The notes beneath the pieces are model-generated. The model saw only the letters and a list, made by a program, of their open reading frames with translations, made no database searches and was not told where the DNA came from. A program made the translations under genes and the position numbers. From assembly GCA_019634735.1 (NCBI GenBank), contig JAHCAT010000011.1, positions 62,001-126,000 of the forward strand: a stretch of DNA of 64,000 nucleotides, in the 5' to 3' direction. This stretch comes from Lysobacterales bacterium. Its GTDB lineage: Bacteria; Pseudomonadota; Gammaproteobacteria; Xanthomonadales; UBA2363. Below, in pieces: positions 18,590 to 27,017 of this stretch; position 1 is the first letter of the stretch; every line of letters starts with the position of its first letter.

Positions 18590-19855
18590 TCAGTCCGGAT
18601 CCGGCACGCAGACCAGGGCGGCGAAGCCGCTGCTGGGTCCGCTGCCCGGCACGCCGGTTCCGCCGACCTCGGTGAAGTTTCCGGCGATGCCGAGGCTGCC
18701 GTCCGGCAGACTCAGCGCCTTGTTGGGGTTGGCGTCGGCGCCGCCGGCCACCTCCTCCCATTCGCCGTCGCGCAGGCGGGCGACGCGGCGGATCGGCACG
18801 GCGGCGGTATCGGCGGTGTAGTTGCCGACCGCGTAGAGGGCAGGACCGCTGCCGTCGTCGTGGACCTCCAGGCTGCGCACCTCGTTGGGCATCGGGAAGC
18901 CGGCGCCGACCGCCGACAGCGTGGTGCCGTCCCAGCGAGCCACCGCGAACATCGGGCCGATGCCGATCGCGCGGTCGAAGCGGCCACCGATGTAGAGCGC
19001 CTCGCCGGTGCCGTCGTCGAAGGTCTTCAGCGCCAGGACCTGGGAGACCACGCTGGTGGCGCGGTCCAGGCCGGCGGCCAGGGGGAAGAAGTTCTCGCCG
19101 TCGAAGCCCATGACGTTCTTCGAGGTGGTCGTCGTGGTGCCCGCGCCATCGGGGACGGTGATGTTGTCGAAGCGGCCGCCGAAGTAGAGATCGCCCTGGA
19201 ACACCTCCATGGCCAGGATCACCGGCGCCACGGTGCCGGTGAACTCCTCGCGCCAGACCTGCCAGTCGCTGCCGTCCCACAGCGCCAGCACCGGCTTCTG
19301 CGGCGGATCGACCGCGCCGCCGGCGCCGCCCAGGGCAAGCAGGCCGTTCCAGGCGGTGCCGGCCTGGCCGAACACCAGCGGCTGGGCGAAGGGCGAGCCC
19401 GGCAGGGTGGTGGTGGTCGTGCCGTCCCAGGCGACCACGCCGCGCGAACCGGGCAGTTCGACACCGCCGAAACGGATGCCGTTGAAGGCGCCGACCAGGT
19501 AGAGGCGTTCCGTGCCCGCGGTGGTGTACGGCACGAAGCTGGTCACGAAGCCGTCGACCAGTTCGGTGGTGGCCAGCGGCGACACCGTGCCGGTGCCCAG
19601 GTCGATGCGCGCGACGCCGCCCGGCACGCCGCCGAAGCTGCCGGCGCCGGACGCGCCGGCATACAGGTCGTTGCCCCAGCGGCCGATGGTGTTGAGCGAA
19701 CCGCCCGGCGTTCCCAGCGTGGTGTCCCAGCCGCAGATCACCGCCGGTGGCGCCTCGAAGCCGTTGGCGAAGATCAGGTCGGGAAGACCGGCCTGGCTGG
19801 CCGCAAGGCTGCCGGCGAGGACCGCGCCGATGGCGAGGGTCAGTGACTTTCTCAT
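18590..19855 (-). CDS. secreted beta-propeller-like protein with N-terminal IFANGFE tag
   Basis: Protein of 421 residues. I set the start at 19855, where a clear signal peptide begins (MRKSLTLAIGAVLAGSLAAS); the upstream extension is basic and has no signal. Right after cleavage comes LPDLIFANGFEAPP, a variant of the tag found in two other secreted proteins here. The rest has repeated blocks of GG(R/A)F(D/N) and VARWDGTT/VAWDGTT/ALWDGSDW type, spaced about 50-60 residues, indicating a Kelch/BNR-like propeller. Function is unknown; extracellular or surface location is likely. Confidence 0.7.
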   Translation of the reverse strand: MRKSLTLAIGAVLAGSLAASQAGLPDLIFANGFEAPPAVICGWDTTLGTPGGSLNTIGRWGNDLYAGASGAGSFGGVPGGVARIDLGTGTVSPLATTELVDGFVTSFVPYTTAGTERLYLVGAFNGIRFGGVELPGSRGVVAWDGTTTTTLPGSPFAQPLVFGQAGTAWNGLLALGGAGGAVDPPQKPVLALWDGSDWQVWREEFTGTVAPVILAMEVFQGDLYFGGRFDNITVPDGAGTTTTTSKNVMGFDGENFFPLAAGLDRATSVVSQVLALKTFDDGTGEALYIGGRFDRAIGIGPMFAVARWDGTTLSAVGAGFPMPNEVRSLEVHDDGSGPALYAVGNYTADTAAVPIRRVARLRDGEWEEVAGGADANPNKALSLPDGSLGIAGNFTEVGGTGVPGSGPSSGFAALVCVPDPD

Positions 19856-20257
19856 GCTCGATTCCTCAACGATGGCGTGCCCCCGTCGCTTCCGCCGGAC
19901 CGCCCGGATCGGCGGGGGCCTGCCAGCCCGGCAGGGGCATCGTGCCGGGCCGGCGGTGCGCGCGTCGCGCGAATGCGATGAGCGGAGCGGCTGCACGGTC
20001 GGAACGCCAGGACGTGCGCGATCGCGTGGAGCAGCATTCGATGCTGCGTCTTCGCGGCACGGCCGTTGCGCTGCCGCACGCTACCGCCAACGTTGCAGAT
20101 CGGCTTCCCGGTTGCGGCCAGGGTGGGTGCGCGGCGAGGCGGGTGCGCAGACAGACGGTCTTCCGGAGGCCGGTCCGGGCCGGCAGCGGGCGAGCAACCT
20201 GGAGAACGACCGGTCAGTCGTTCTCCGACGGACCGGCGGAGATGGACCGGTTCCTGC
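19856..20257. other. intergenic region downstream of aceF
   Basis: About 400 bases without a credible gene. It holds the aceF stem-loop (20201-20226) and, near 19855, the ribosome site of the minus-strand secreted protein. Nothing else stands out. Confidence 0.5.
20201..20226. terminator. 10-bp stem-loop downstream of aceF
   Basis: Perfect inverted repeat GGAGAACGAC / GTCGTTCTCC with a 6-base loop, 32 bases past the aceF stop on the minus strand. No T-run; a hairpin-type terminator candidate. Confidence 0.55.
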
Positions 20258-21613
20258 CTACAGAAGCAGCCGGCGCAGGTCGCCCAGGGTGCGGGCCAGG
20301 AAGCTGGTGAAGCGGGCGGCGTCGGCGCCGTCGATGACGCGGTGGTCGTAGGACAGCGACAGCGGCAGCATCAGTCGCGGCTCGAAGGCCTTGCCGTCCC
20401 AGACCGGCCGGGTCGACGAGCGCGACACACCGAGGATCGCCACTTCGGGGGCATTGATGATCGGCGTGAACGCGGTGCCGCCGATGCCGCCCAGGGAGCT
20501 GATCGAGAAACAGCCGCCTGCCATGTCGCCGGGGCCGAGCTTGCGGTCGCGGGCCTTGGCGGAGATCGCCGCCAGCTCGCGGCTGAGCTCGACCAGGCCC
20601 TTGCCGTCGCAGTCGCGCAGCACCGGCACGACCAGGCCGTCGGGCGTGTCGACGGCGATGCCGACATGGAAGTAGTCCTTCAGGACCAGGTTCTCGCCGC
20701 TGGCGTCGAGGGAGGCGTTGAAGCGCGGGAAGGCCTTGAGGGCCGCGACCACCGCCTTGATCAGGAACACCAGGGGCGTGATCTTGACGTCCTTGTGCTC
20801 ACCGGCCAGTTCCTTGCGGAACGCCTCCATCTGGGTGATGTCGGCCTCGTCGAACTGGGTGACGTGCGGGATCATCGCCCAGTTGCGCGCCAGGTTGGCG
20901 CCGGAGATCTTCTTGATCCGCGACAGCGGCTCGCTGCGCACCGGGCCGTACTTGCCGAAGTCGACCTTGGGCCAGGGCAGCAGGTCGAGGCCGCCGCCAC
21001 CGCCGCCACTGCGGGCGCCCCCGCCGGCCAGCGCCTGCTTGACGAAGGCCTGGACATCTTCGCGGGTGATCCGGCCGGCGCGAGCGCTGCCGGTCACCCG
21101 GCCGAGGTCGACGCCCAGCTCGCGCGCGAACGCGCGCACCGCCGGCGAGGCGTGCGGCACCTTGCCAGGCGCCACGGCCTCGGCGCCGAAGGCCACCGGA
21201 GGCGAGGCCGGCGTGCCGGCGGAGGGCGCAGGCGTGGTCGCGGCGTCCGATGCTGCGGCCCGGGCCGGCGCCGGTGCCGGTGGCGGGGCGTCGGCGGCGG
21301 CTGCAGGCGCGGCGGTGGGCGCCTTCGCCGGCGCGGCTGTGGAGGCCGCCTTGCCGTCGTCGCCACCGGCCTCGGCCAGCTCGATCATCGCCACCACCGC
21401 ACCTTCGCCGATCCGGTCGCCGACCTTGATCTTCAACTCGCGCACGGTGCCCGCGAAGGGCGCCGGCACCTCCATGGTGGCCTTGTCGGACTCCAGCGTC
21501 GCCAGGCCCTGGTCCTTGACGACCTTGTCGCCGACCGCAACCAGCAGCTCGATCACCGGCACGTCGGTGAAGTCGCCGATGTCCGGGACCTTCGCTTCCT
21601 TGATCTGCGCCAT
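20258..21613 (-). CDS. aceF: pyruvate dehydrogenase dihydrolipoyllysine acetyltransferase (E2)
   Basis: E2 core of pyruvate dehydrogenase, transferring acetyl groups to CoA. It has 451 residues. One lipoyl domain at 1-80 with the modification site TLESDKATMEVP, then a long Ala/Pro linker (about 85-150), a peripheral subunit-binding domain (HASPAVRAFARELGVDL ... GRITREDV, about 155-195), and the catalytic domain (about 220-450) with YDHRVIDGADAARF near the C-terminus. Only one lipoyl domain is present against three in E. coli. I chose ATG 21613 because it begins the lipoyl domain directly (MAQIKEAKVPDIG). lpdA is 5 kb downstream on the same strand with unrelated genes between. Confidence 0.96.
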   Translation of the reverse strand: MAQIKEAKVPDIGDFTDVPVIELLVAVGDKVVKDQGLATLESDKATMEVPAPFAGTVRELKIKVGDRIGEGAVVAMIELAEAGGDDGKAASTAAPAKAPTAAPAAAADAPPPAPAPARAAASDAATTPAPSAGTPASPPVAFGAEAVAPGKVPHASPAVRAFARELGVDLGRVTGSARAGRITREDVQAFVKQALAGGGARSGGGGGGLDLLPWPKVDFGKYGPVRSEPLSRIKKISGANLARNWAMIPHVTQFDEADITQMEAFRKELAGEHKDVKITPLVFLIKAVVAALKAFPRFNASLDASGENLVLKDYFHVGIAVDTPDGLVVPVLRDCDGKGLVELSRELAAISAKARDRKLGPGDMAGGCFSISSLGGIGGTAFTPIINAPEVAILGVSRSSTRPVWDGKAFEPRLMLPLSLSYDHRVIDGADAARFTSFLARTLGDLRRLLL

Positions 21614-22061
21614 GACCTGTCCTGCTGCCTGCGGGTGCGGGCCGCCATTGTGCAGGCACCGCCCCTCCGCGGCCAACCGGCTGGGAATACGGGGTGTCCC
21701 GCCACCGGTAGGACCGAGGCGGGGCCGCTGGCAGCCTGAGGTTGCGTCGATCGCTTCACGATGCCGCGCAAACCTGGCTGGTCACCCGGTACGCGCCCCG
21801 TTCGCCAGGGCGAGGGGCCGGGCGGGAGACCCTTCGGTTCGCCGTGCTGCCCAGGCGATCCCCGGAACTGGATCGGACGCTCGATGGCACGGGCGCCTTG
21901 CAGGCCAACATGCTCACCGAATGAGGAATGCTGGAGGTGCAGTTGCAAGCACGGGGCGTCCCTATCTTCCCACTCCCGCAGCTGCCGATGCTTCGGCTCG
22001 AGGCGGACAGGATGTCCGCCTCATGCAGCAGCAGTGGTGTGGCGAACGGACGCCCCCTCAC

Positions 22062-22193
22062 GCGACGGCACCGCACTTCACCCCTCCCCCTCATGCGACG
22101 GCACCGCACTTCACCCCTCCCCCTCATGCGACGGCACCGCACTTCTCTCCTACCCCTCATGCGGCGGCACCGCACTTCTCCCCTCCCCCGCCG
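22062..22193 (+). repeat. 33-bp tandem repeat, four units
   Basis: Units start at 22062, 22095, 22128 and 22161. Each begins GCGACGGCACCGCACTTC (fourth GCGGCGGCACCG...) and continues with C/T-rich sequence ending CTCAT in the first three. Units 1 and 2 are identical. The fourth unit runs into the REP-like palindrome, so the repeat looks like amplification of the head of that element. The same head occurs once near 2383. Confidence 0.8.
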
Positions 22194-22222
22194 TGCGGGG
22201 GAGGGGCGGGGGAGAGGGCCGG
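22161..22222 (+). repeat. REP-like palindromic element, copy 3
   Basis: CACTTCTCCCCTCCCCC, GCCGTGC loop, GGGGGAGGGGCGGGGGAGAG. It is nearly identical to copy 1 at 2383-2442 over about 55 bases, and lies about 70 bases downstream of the SLC13 transporter stop. Confidence 0.75.
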
Positions 22223-22292
22223 CGCTTGCCATGATGTCGCGCCGGGGTGCGGCGGCGGGTGGCTGGGTAGGTGGCCGGCGCCGGGGCCGCGC

Positions 22293-23690
22293 TCAGTGCA
22301 GGATCAGCCAGCTCAGCGCGATGATCACCGTCAGGCCGATGGCGTTCAGCGCCGCGCCCTCGCGCAGCATGTCGCGCGAGGTCACCAGCCCGGAGCCATA
22401 GGCGACGGCGTTCGGGGCGGTGGCCACCGGCAGCATGAACGCGCAGCTCGCGGTCATCGCCGCCGGCAGCATCAGCAGGGCGGGGTCGACCTCCATGGCG
22501 ACCGCGGCGGCGGCCAGGATCGGCATCACCAGCACAGCGCTGGCGGTGTTGCTGGCGATCTCCGAGAGCAGGGTCATTGCCAGGCAGACCGCGACCAGCA
22601 GCAGCCACGGCGGAACGCCTTGCAACCCGGACAGCTCGCCGGCGATCGCCGCGCTGAGCCCGGAGCGTTCGAAGGCGGTGGCCAGGGCGATGCCGCCGCC
22701 GAACAGGATCAGCGCGCCCCAGGGGATCGCCGCCGCCTGTTCCCAGCGCAGCAGCCGCCCGCCGCGGCCGTCGGGCAGGGCGCACATCGCCAGCACCGCC
22801 AGCAGGGCGACCGAGGCATCGTTGGCCTGCACCAGCCCCAGCCATTCGCGCCAGCCACCGAACGGCTCGGTGCGGGTCACCCAGGCCAGGGCGGTGATCG
22901 CGAACACCACCAGGACCCGGCGCTCGCCGGGACTCCAGCCGCCCAGCACCGGCAGCGGCGCCGCCGGCGTGCCGGCCAGGCGCCGGCCCAGCCACAGCGC
23001 CGCCAGGGGAATGAACACCATCACCACCGGCACGCCGACGCGCATCCAGTCCAGGAAGCTGTAGGCGCTGCCGGTGGCCTGCTCATAGGTGCGCATGAAC
23101 ACCAGGTTGGGCGGCGTACCGATCGGTGTGCCCATTCCGCCGATCGACGCCGCGTAGGCGATGCCCAGGATCAGCGGCAGGCGCAGGCGCGGATCCGGAT
23201 AGCGCTCCAGCGCCGCCAGCGCCACCGGGATCATCATCAGGGTCGTGGCGGTGTTGGAGATCCACATGCTGCACACCGCGGTGGCCGCCATGAAGCCCAG
23301 CAGCAGACGGCCGCCGCTGTCGCCGCCGAACAGGCGGACCATGCCGAACGCCAGGCGCCGGTGCGCGCCCTGCGCCTCCAGGGCCTTGCTCAGCATGAAG
23401 CCGCCCATCAGCAGCAGGATCAGGTCGTTGCCGTAGGCCTGGGCGACCTCGACCGGGGTCAGTACGCCGAGCAGGGGCAGCAGGGCGATCGGCGCCAGCG
23501 CGGTGACCGGCGCCGGCACCGGTTCGCCGATCCACCAGCCCGCGCACAGCACGGTCATCGCCACGGTGATCGCCATCGCCGCCGGCATGCCGGCGCGGTG
23601 CAGCAGCGCACCGACGACCACGGCCACCAGGGGAATCAGCCAGAGCAGGTGCGGCCGCAGGCCGCCGCCAGGCGCCGGTGCGACCGTCAT
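22293..23690 (-). CDS. SLC13 (DASS) family anion transporter
   Basis: Inner-membrane transporter of 465 residues with about eleven hydrophobic segments. It shows the DASS signatures WISNTATTLMMIP near residue 140-155 (the SNT sodium-binding motif) and a second one near the C-terminus (LLSEIASNTASAVLVMP). Family members move di- and tricarboxylates or sulfate with sodium. IGGMGTPIGTPPN near 185-200 is also typical. The substrate cannot be assigned. It is divergent from the epimerase-like gene with 96 bases between the starts. Confidence 0.92.
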   Translation of the reverse strand: MTVAPAPGGGLRPHLLWLIPLVAVVVGALLHRAGMPAAMAITVAMTVLCAGWWIGEPVPAPVTALAPIALLPLLGVLTPVEVAQAYGNDLILLLMGGFMLSKALEAQGAHRRLAFGMVRLFGGDSGGRLLLGFMAATAVCSMWISNTATTLMMIPVALAALERYPDPRLRLPLILGIAYAASIGGMGTPIGTPPNLVFMRTYEQATGSAYSFLDWMRVGVPVVMVFIPLAALWLGRRLAGTPAAPLPVLGGWSPGERRVLVVFAITALAWVTRTEPFGGWREWLGLVQANDASVALLAVLAMCALPDGRGGRLLRWEQAAAIPWGALILFGGGIALATAFERSGLSAAIAGELSGLQGVPPWLLLVAVCLAMTLLSEIASNTASAVLVMPILAAAAVAMEVDPALLMLPAAMTASCAFMLPVATAPNAVAYGSGLVTSRDMLREGAALNAIGLTVIIALSWLILH

Positions 23691-23786
23691 CGGCCGGCGC
23701 CGCCGGCCGGATCGACGCCGGTCCGACCGACGCCGGGGCGGGGACGGGCGAAGGATCGACGCGAAGGCGGGCTACGCTTGGCGGGC

Positions 23787-24707
23787 ATGGACGAACCTTC
23801 GCCGCAACCCGCCCTCGCTGTCCAGCCCGCCCGCGGACCGGTGCTGGTGCTGGGCGGCAGCGGCCTGGTCGGTGCCCACCTGGTCCGACAGCTCGCTGCC
23901 GCCGGGGTGCCGGTGCACGCCACCACCCGGGCGTCGGCGCCGCCGCCGGCGCTGGCGAACCTTGCCCATTGGCATTGCGGCCCGGCCTTCTCGCTGGAGA
24001 CGGGGGAGGGTCCCTGGCCCGACCTGCCGATGCTGGCCAGCGCCGGACCCCTTGCGGCGCTGCCGGGCTGGCTGCGCCGTGTCGCACCCTCGAACCTGCA
24101 ACGTCTGGTCGCCCTGGGTTCGACCAGCGAGGCCGGCAAGCGCGACTCGCCGGACCCGGCCGAACGCGCCCTGGCCGCCCGGCTGCACGCCGCCCAGGAG
24201 GACCTGGCAACGACCTGCGACCCGCGCCACATCGCCTGGACCGTGCTGCGTCCCACCCTGATCTGGGGCGATGGTCGCGACCGCAACCTGTCCAGACTGG
24301 CTGCGCTGGCCCGCCGCCTGCCCTGCCTGCCGGTGCCGACCGGTGCCCGGGGCGGGCGCCAACCCATCCACGCCCGGCAGGTGGCGACGGCGGTGGCCGC
24401 CGCCATGGCAACGGATCACGCCGCTGGTCGCGCCCTCGACCTGCCCGGTGCCGAGACGATGCCGTACCACGAGATGGCCCGCCGGGTGGCTGCGGCCGTG
24501 GCGCCGCCGGGGCGCGTCTGCGCGCTGCCCGGCCTGGTCTGGACGGCCCGGGTCGCCGCCGCGTTCGGCCTGGCCGGGCGCGACCTGGCCGCCGTCCTGG
24601 CCCGCTGCCGGCAGGACCTGGTGTTCGACCGCGCCCCCGCGCGCGCACTGCTGGGTCTGAGGGACGAGCCGTTCAGGCCGACGGCGGAGGACTTTCCCGG
24701 CGCCTGA
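23787..24707 (+). CDS. NAD(P)-binding epimerase/reductase-like protein
   Basis: Cytosolic SDR-extended-like protein of 306 residues. The dinucleotide-binding loop LVLGGSGLVGAHLVRQL is at about 19-35. It keeps LRPTLIWGDGRDRN (about 150-163), a typical epimerase-family block, but no clear YxxxK catalytic pair is visible, so it may be an atypical or non-catalytic member similar to NmrA-like or complex-I-associated proteins. I chose ATG 23787 from the long open frame because the Rossmann fold begins there; the upstream part is the antisense shadow of the SLC13 gene. Confidence 0.8.
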   Translation: MDEPSPQPALAVQPARGPVLVLGGSGLVGAHLVRQLAAAGVPVHATTRASAPPPALANLAHWHCGPAFSLETGEGPWPDLPMLASAGPLAALPGWLRRVAPSNLQRLVALGSTSEAGKRDSPDPAERALAARLHAAQEDLATTCDPRHIAWTVLRPTLIWGDGRDRNLSRLAALARRLPCLPVPTGARGGRQPIHARQVATAVAAAMATDHAAGRALDLPGAETMPYHEMARRVAAAVAPPGRVCALPGLVWTARVAAAFGLAGRDLAAVLARCRQDLVFDRAPARALLGLRDEPFRPTAEDFPGA

Positions 24708-24758
24708 ATGGTGCGGCGCAACATCCTGATCGACCGACGGTTTTACGAATTCTTTGCA

Positions 24759-24788
24759 TTGCCAAGGACGCCGCCGGCTGCCTATGAT
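24759..24788 (+). promoter_or_regulatory. sigma70-type promoter of the lipase-MMPL operon
   Basis: TTGCCA (24759-24764) and TATGAT (24783-24788) with an 18-base spacer, in an AT-richer stretch 69 bases before the lipoprotein start at 24857. Both boxes differ from consensus by one or two bases, making this one of the best promoter matches in the window. Confidence 0.6.
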
Positions 24789-24856
24789 ACGGCGGCGTAT
24801 TGAGGGGTTCCTCCCTCGAATTGACGTAACGAATCGCGCCAGGGAGTCCAGACATC

Positions 24857-26998
24857 ATGCGCATCACGCGTTCCATTTCCGCCGGCCTGCTGGCGCTGAG
24901 CCTGGTCGCCTGCGGCGGCGGCAGCAACAGCCCGCGCGCCGTGCCGGCACCGGCGGCCACCAACAACAACGGTTCGCCGGTCACCGGCGTGATCACCGCC
25001 CGCTTCGATCCCGGCGCCGGCGTGCTGCCCTTCCCCAGCAACCTGCTGCTCTCGGGCACCACCGACCTGACCCTGAATCCGCCGGTCGCCAACCCGAACA
25101 ACTTCGCCGACCCGGCCGTCGCGCTCAGCGCGCTGGACGGCTTCAGCACCGTGGCGCCCTGGTCGATGAGCTGGTCGGTGCGCCCGAATCCGGCGACCCT
25201 GGTCGCCGGCCAGAGCGTGCGCCTGTTCGAGGTCACCCTGACCGGGCCCGGCGGCGGCGTCACCGGCGTGGTGCGCGAACTGGCGCCGCAGGAGTTCGTG
25301 GTCGCGCTGTCGCCCACCGACACCACCGGCCGCACCCTGGCGATCGTGCCGACCGTGCCGCTCAAGCAGGTCACCAGCTACATGGCGGTGATCACCAACG
25401 GCGTCACCGACGCCAACGGCAACGACGCCACGCCGGACCAGACCTACTTCCTGGCCAAGCGCACCACCCCGGTGTGCAATGGCGCCCAGGTGCTCGACCC
25501 GCTGATCCCGCCGACCAGCTGCCCCTCGCTGGAGGGCCTGCGCCAGCTGGTCAACAGCCAGGAGGCGGCGGCCGCCTCGCGCGGCATCCCGCGCGATCGC
25601 ATCGTGCTGAGCTTCGTGGGCACCACCCAGAGCATCACGCCGGTGCTGCAGGCGGTGAAGAGCACCGTGCAGCCGCGCGCCCACCAGCTCGCACCGACCG
25701 GCCTGACCACCGCCAACGTCGGCCTGCCGCTGCCGCCGGTCGCCGACCTCTGGATCGGCTTCATCGAGCTGCCCTACTACCTGGAGGCGCCCGAGGCCGG
25801 CAACCCGCAGACCAATACCCGCGTGCTGACCGGCTTCTGGCAGGCCAACCCCGGCGCCTACGTGCCGCCGTTCAACGGGCTCGGCCTGAACCCGACCTCG
25901 ACCAACCTCACCTTCGCCAACCCGTTCCCGCGGGTGAAGTCCAGCCAGCGCGTGCCGGTGCTGGTGACCGTGCCGAACGCCAACTCCGGTCGCAGCAAGC
26001 CGGCCGCCGGCTGGCCGGTGGTGATCTTCCAGCACGGCATTCGCGGCAACCGCAGCCAGGCGCTGCCGCTGGCGGCGACCCTGGCCGCCCAGGGCTTCGT
26101 CACGGTCGCCATCGACCTGCCCCTGCACGGCCTGCCACCGAGCTCGCCGCTGGCGATCGGCAACAGCCCGTTCGGCGCCGTGGCGCGCGAGCGCACCTTC
26201 GATGTCGACCTGCTGCCCAACGACGGCAGTCCCTGTCCCGGCGGCGCGCCGGTCTGTCCGGATGGCCAGGTCGACGCCTCCGGCACCCACTTCGTCAACC
26301 TCGGCAGCCTGCTGACCTCGCGCGACAACCTGCGTCAGGGCGAGGTCGACCTGCTGTCGCTGGCCGCGACCATCCCGCAGTTCAACCTCGACGGCGCTGC
26401 CGGCGCCGACACCGACGGCTCGCGCATCGCCTTCGCCGGCCTGTCGCTGGGCGGCATCGTCGGCACCCCGTTCCTGGCCCTGTCGGACACCGTCAGTACC
26501 GGCTTCCTGTCGGTGCCGGGCGGTGGCATCGCCCGCCTGCTCGAGGGTTCGCAGACCTTCGGCCCCAGCATCCGCGCCGGCCTGGCCGCGGCGGGTGTGC
26601 AGCCGGGCACCCCCAACTTCGACCAGTTCCTGCTGATCACCCAGACCGTCATCGACTCCGGCGACCCGATCAATTGGGGCTTCGTCACCGCCACCAACCG
26701 CGTGCTGCTGCACCAGGTGGCCGGCGACACCGTGGTGCCGAACGCCGTGCCGGGCGCGCCGCTGTCGGGTACCGAGCCGATGATCCGCGTGCTGGGCCTG
26801 GCGCCGATCACCGCCACCACCCAGAACGCCGCCGGCATTCGCGGCGCGGTGCGCTTCAACGCGGGTGACCATGGATCGTTGTTGAATCCAGCGGCGTCGA
26901 TGGCGGTCACCGCCGAGATGCAGGGCCAGGCGGCCAGTTTCATCGCCAGCAACGGCACCGCCGTGCTGGTCCAGAACACCAGCGTCATCCAGCAGTGA
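24857..26998 (+). CDS. lipase/lysophospholipase-like lipoprotein (alpha/beta hydrolase)
   Basis: Envelope lipoprotein of 713 residues. The lipobox is LSLVAC (Cys about 19) followed by GGGSNS. Residues about 40-340 resemble the N-terminal beta domain of Pla-1/cef/VolA-type bacterial lipases. Residues about 350-700 are an alpha/beta hydrolase with WPVVIFQHGIRGNR (oxyanion region), the nucleophile elbow FAGLSLGGIVG, an acid candidate in AGDTVVPN and histidine in NAGDHGSLL. VolA-type enzymes are surface-exposed and release fatty acids from lysophospholipid. Its position first in an operon with an outer-membrane barrel candidate fits a lipid-handling role. Substrate is inferred. Confidence 0.8.
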   Translation: MRITRSISAGLLALSLVACGGGSNSPRAVPAPAATNNNGSPVTGVITARFDPGAGVLPFPSNLLLSGTTDLTLNPPVANPNNFADPAVALSALDGFSTVAPWSMSWSVRPNPATLVAGQSVRLFEVTLTGPGGGVTGVVRELAPQEFVVALSPTDTTGRTLAIVPTVPLKQVTSYMAVITNGVTDANGNDATPDQTYFLAKRTTPVCNGAQVLDPLIPPTSCPSLEGLRQLVNSQEAAAASRGIPRDRIVLSFVGTTQSITPVLQAVKSTVQPRAHQLAPTGLTTANVGLPLPPVADLWIGFIELPYYLEAPEAGNPQTNTRVLTGFWQANPGAYVPPFNGLGLNPTSTNLTFANPFPRVKSSQRVPVLVTVPNANSGRSKPAAGWPVVIFQHGIRGNRSQALPLAATLAAQGFVTVAIDLPLHGLPPSSPLAIGNSPFGAVARERTFDVDLLPNDGSPCPGGAPVCPDGQVDASGTHFVNLGSLLTSRDNLRQGEVDLLSLAATIPQFNLDGAAGADTDGSRIAFAGLSLGGIVGTPFLALSDTVSTGFLSVPGGGIARLLEGSQTFGPSIRAGLAAAGVQPGTPNFDQFLLITQTVIDSGDPINWGFVTATNRVLLHQVAGDTVVPNAVPGAPLSGTEPMIRVLGLAPITATTQNAAGIRGAVRFNAGDHGSLLNPAASMAVTAEMQGQAASFIASNGTAVLVQNTSVIQQ

Positions 26999-27017
26999 CC
27001 GGCAGGAGCCCGATTCC

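Larger units (their letters stand above)
21614..22292. other. intergenic region with repeats
   Basis: About 680 bases between aceF and the SLC13 gene. The only structure I can support is the 33-base tandem repeat and the REP-like palindrome at 22062-22222. Short open frames at 21742-21924 and on the minus strand have no ribosome sites or recognisable domains. Confidence 0.5.

Noticed and set aside
21742..21948. Small open frames downstream of aceF
   Set aside because: No ribosome site; the translation resembles low-complexity intergenic sequence found near repeats.
20718..24707. 1329-codon open frame on the plus strand
   Set aside because: Only its last 306 codons (from 23787) form a protein-like sequence. 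The rest is antisense to aceF and the SLC13 gene and is full of Pro, Arg and Gln runs typical of high-GC shadow frames.
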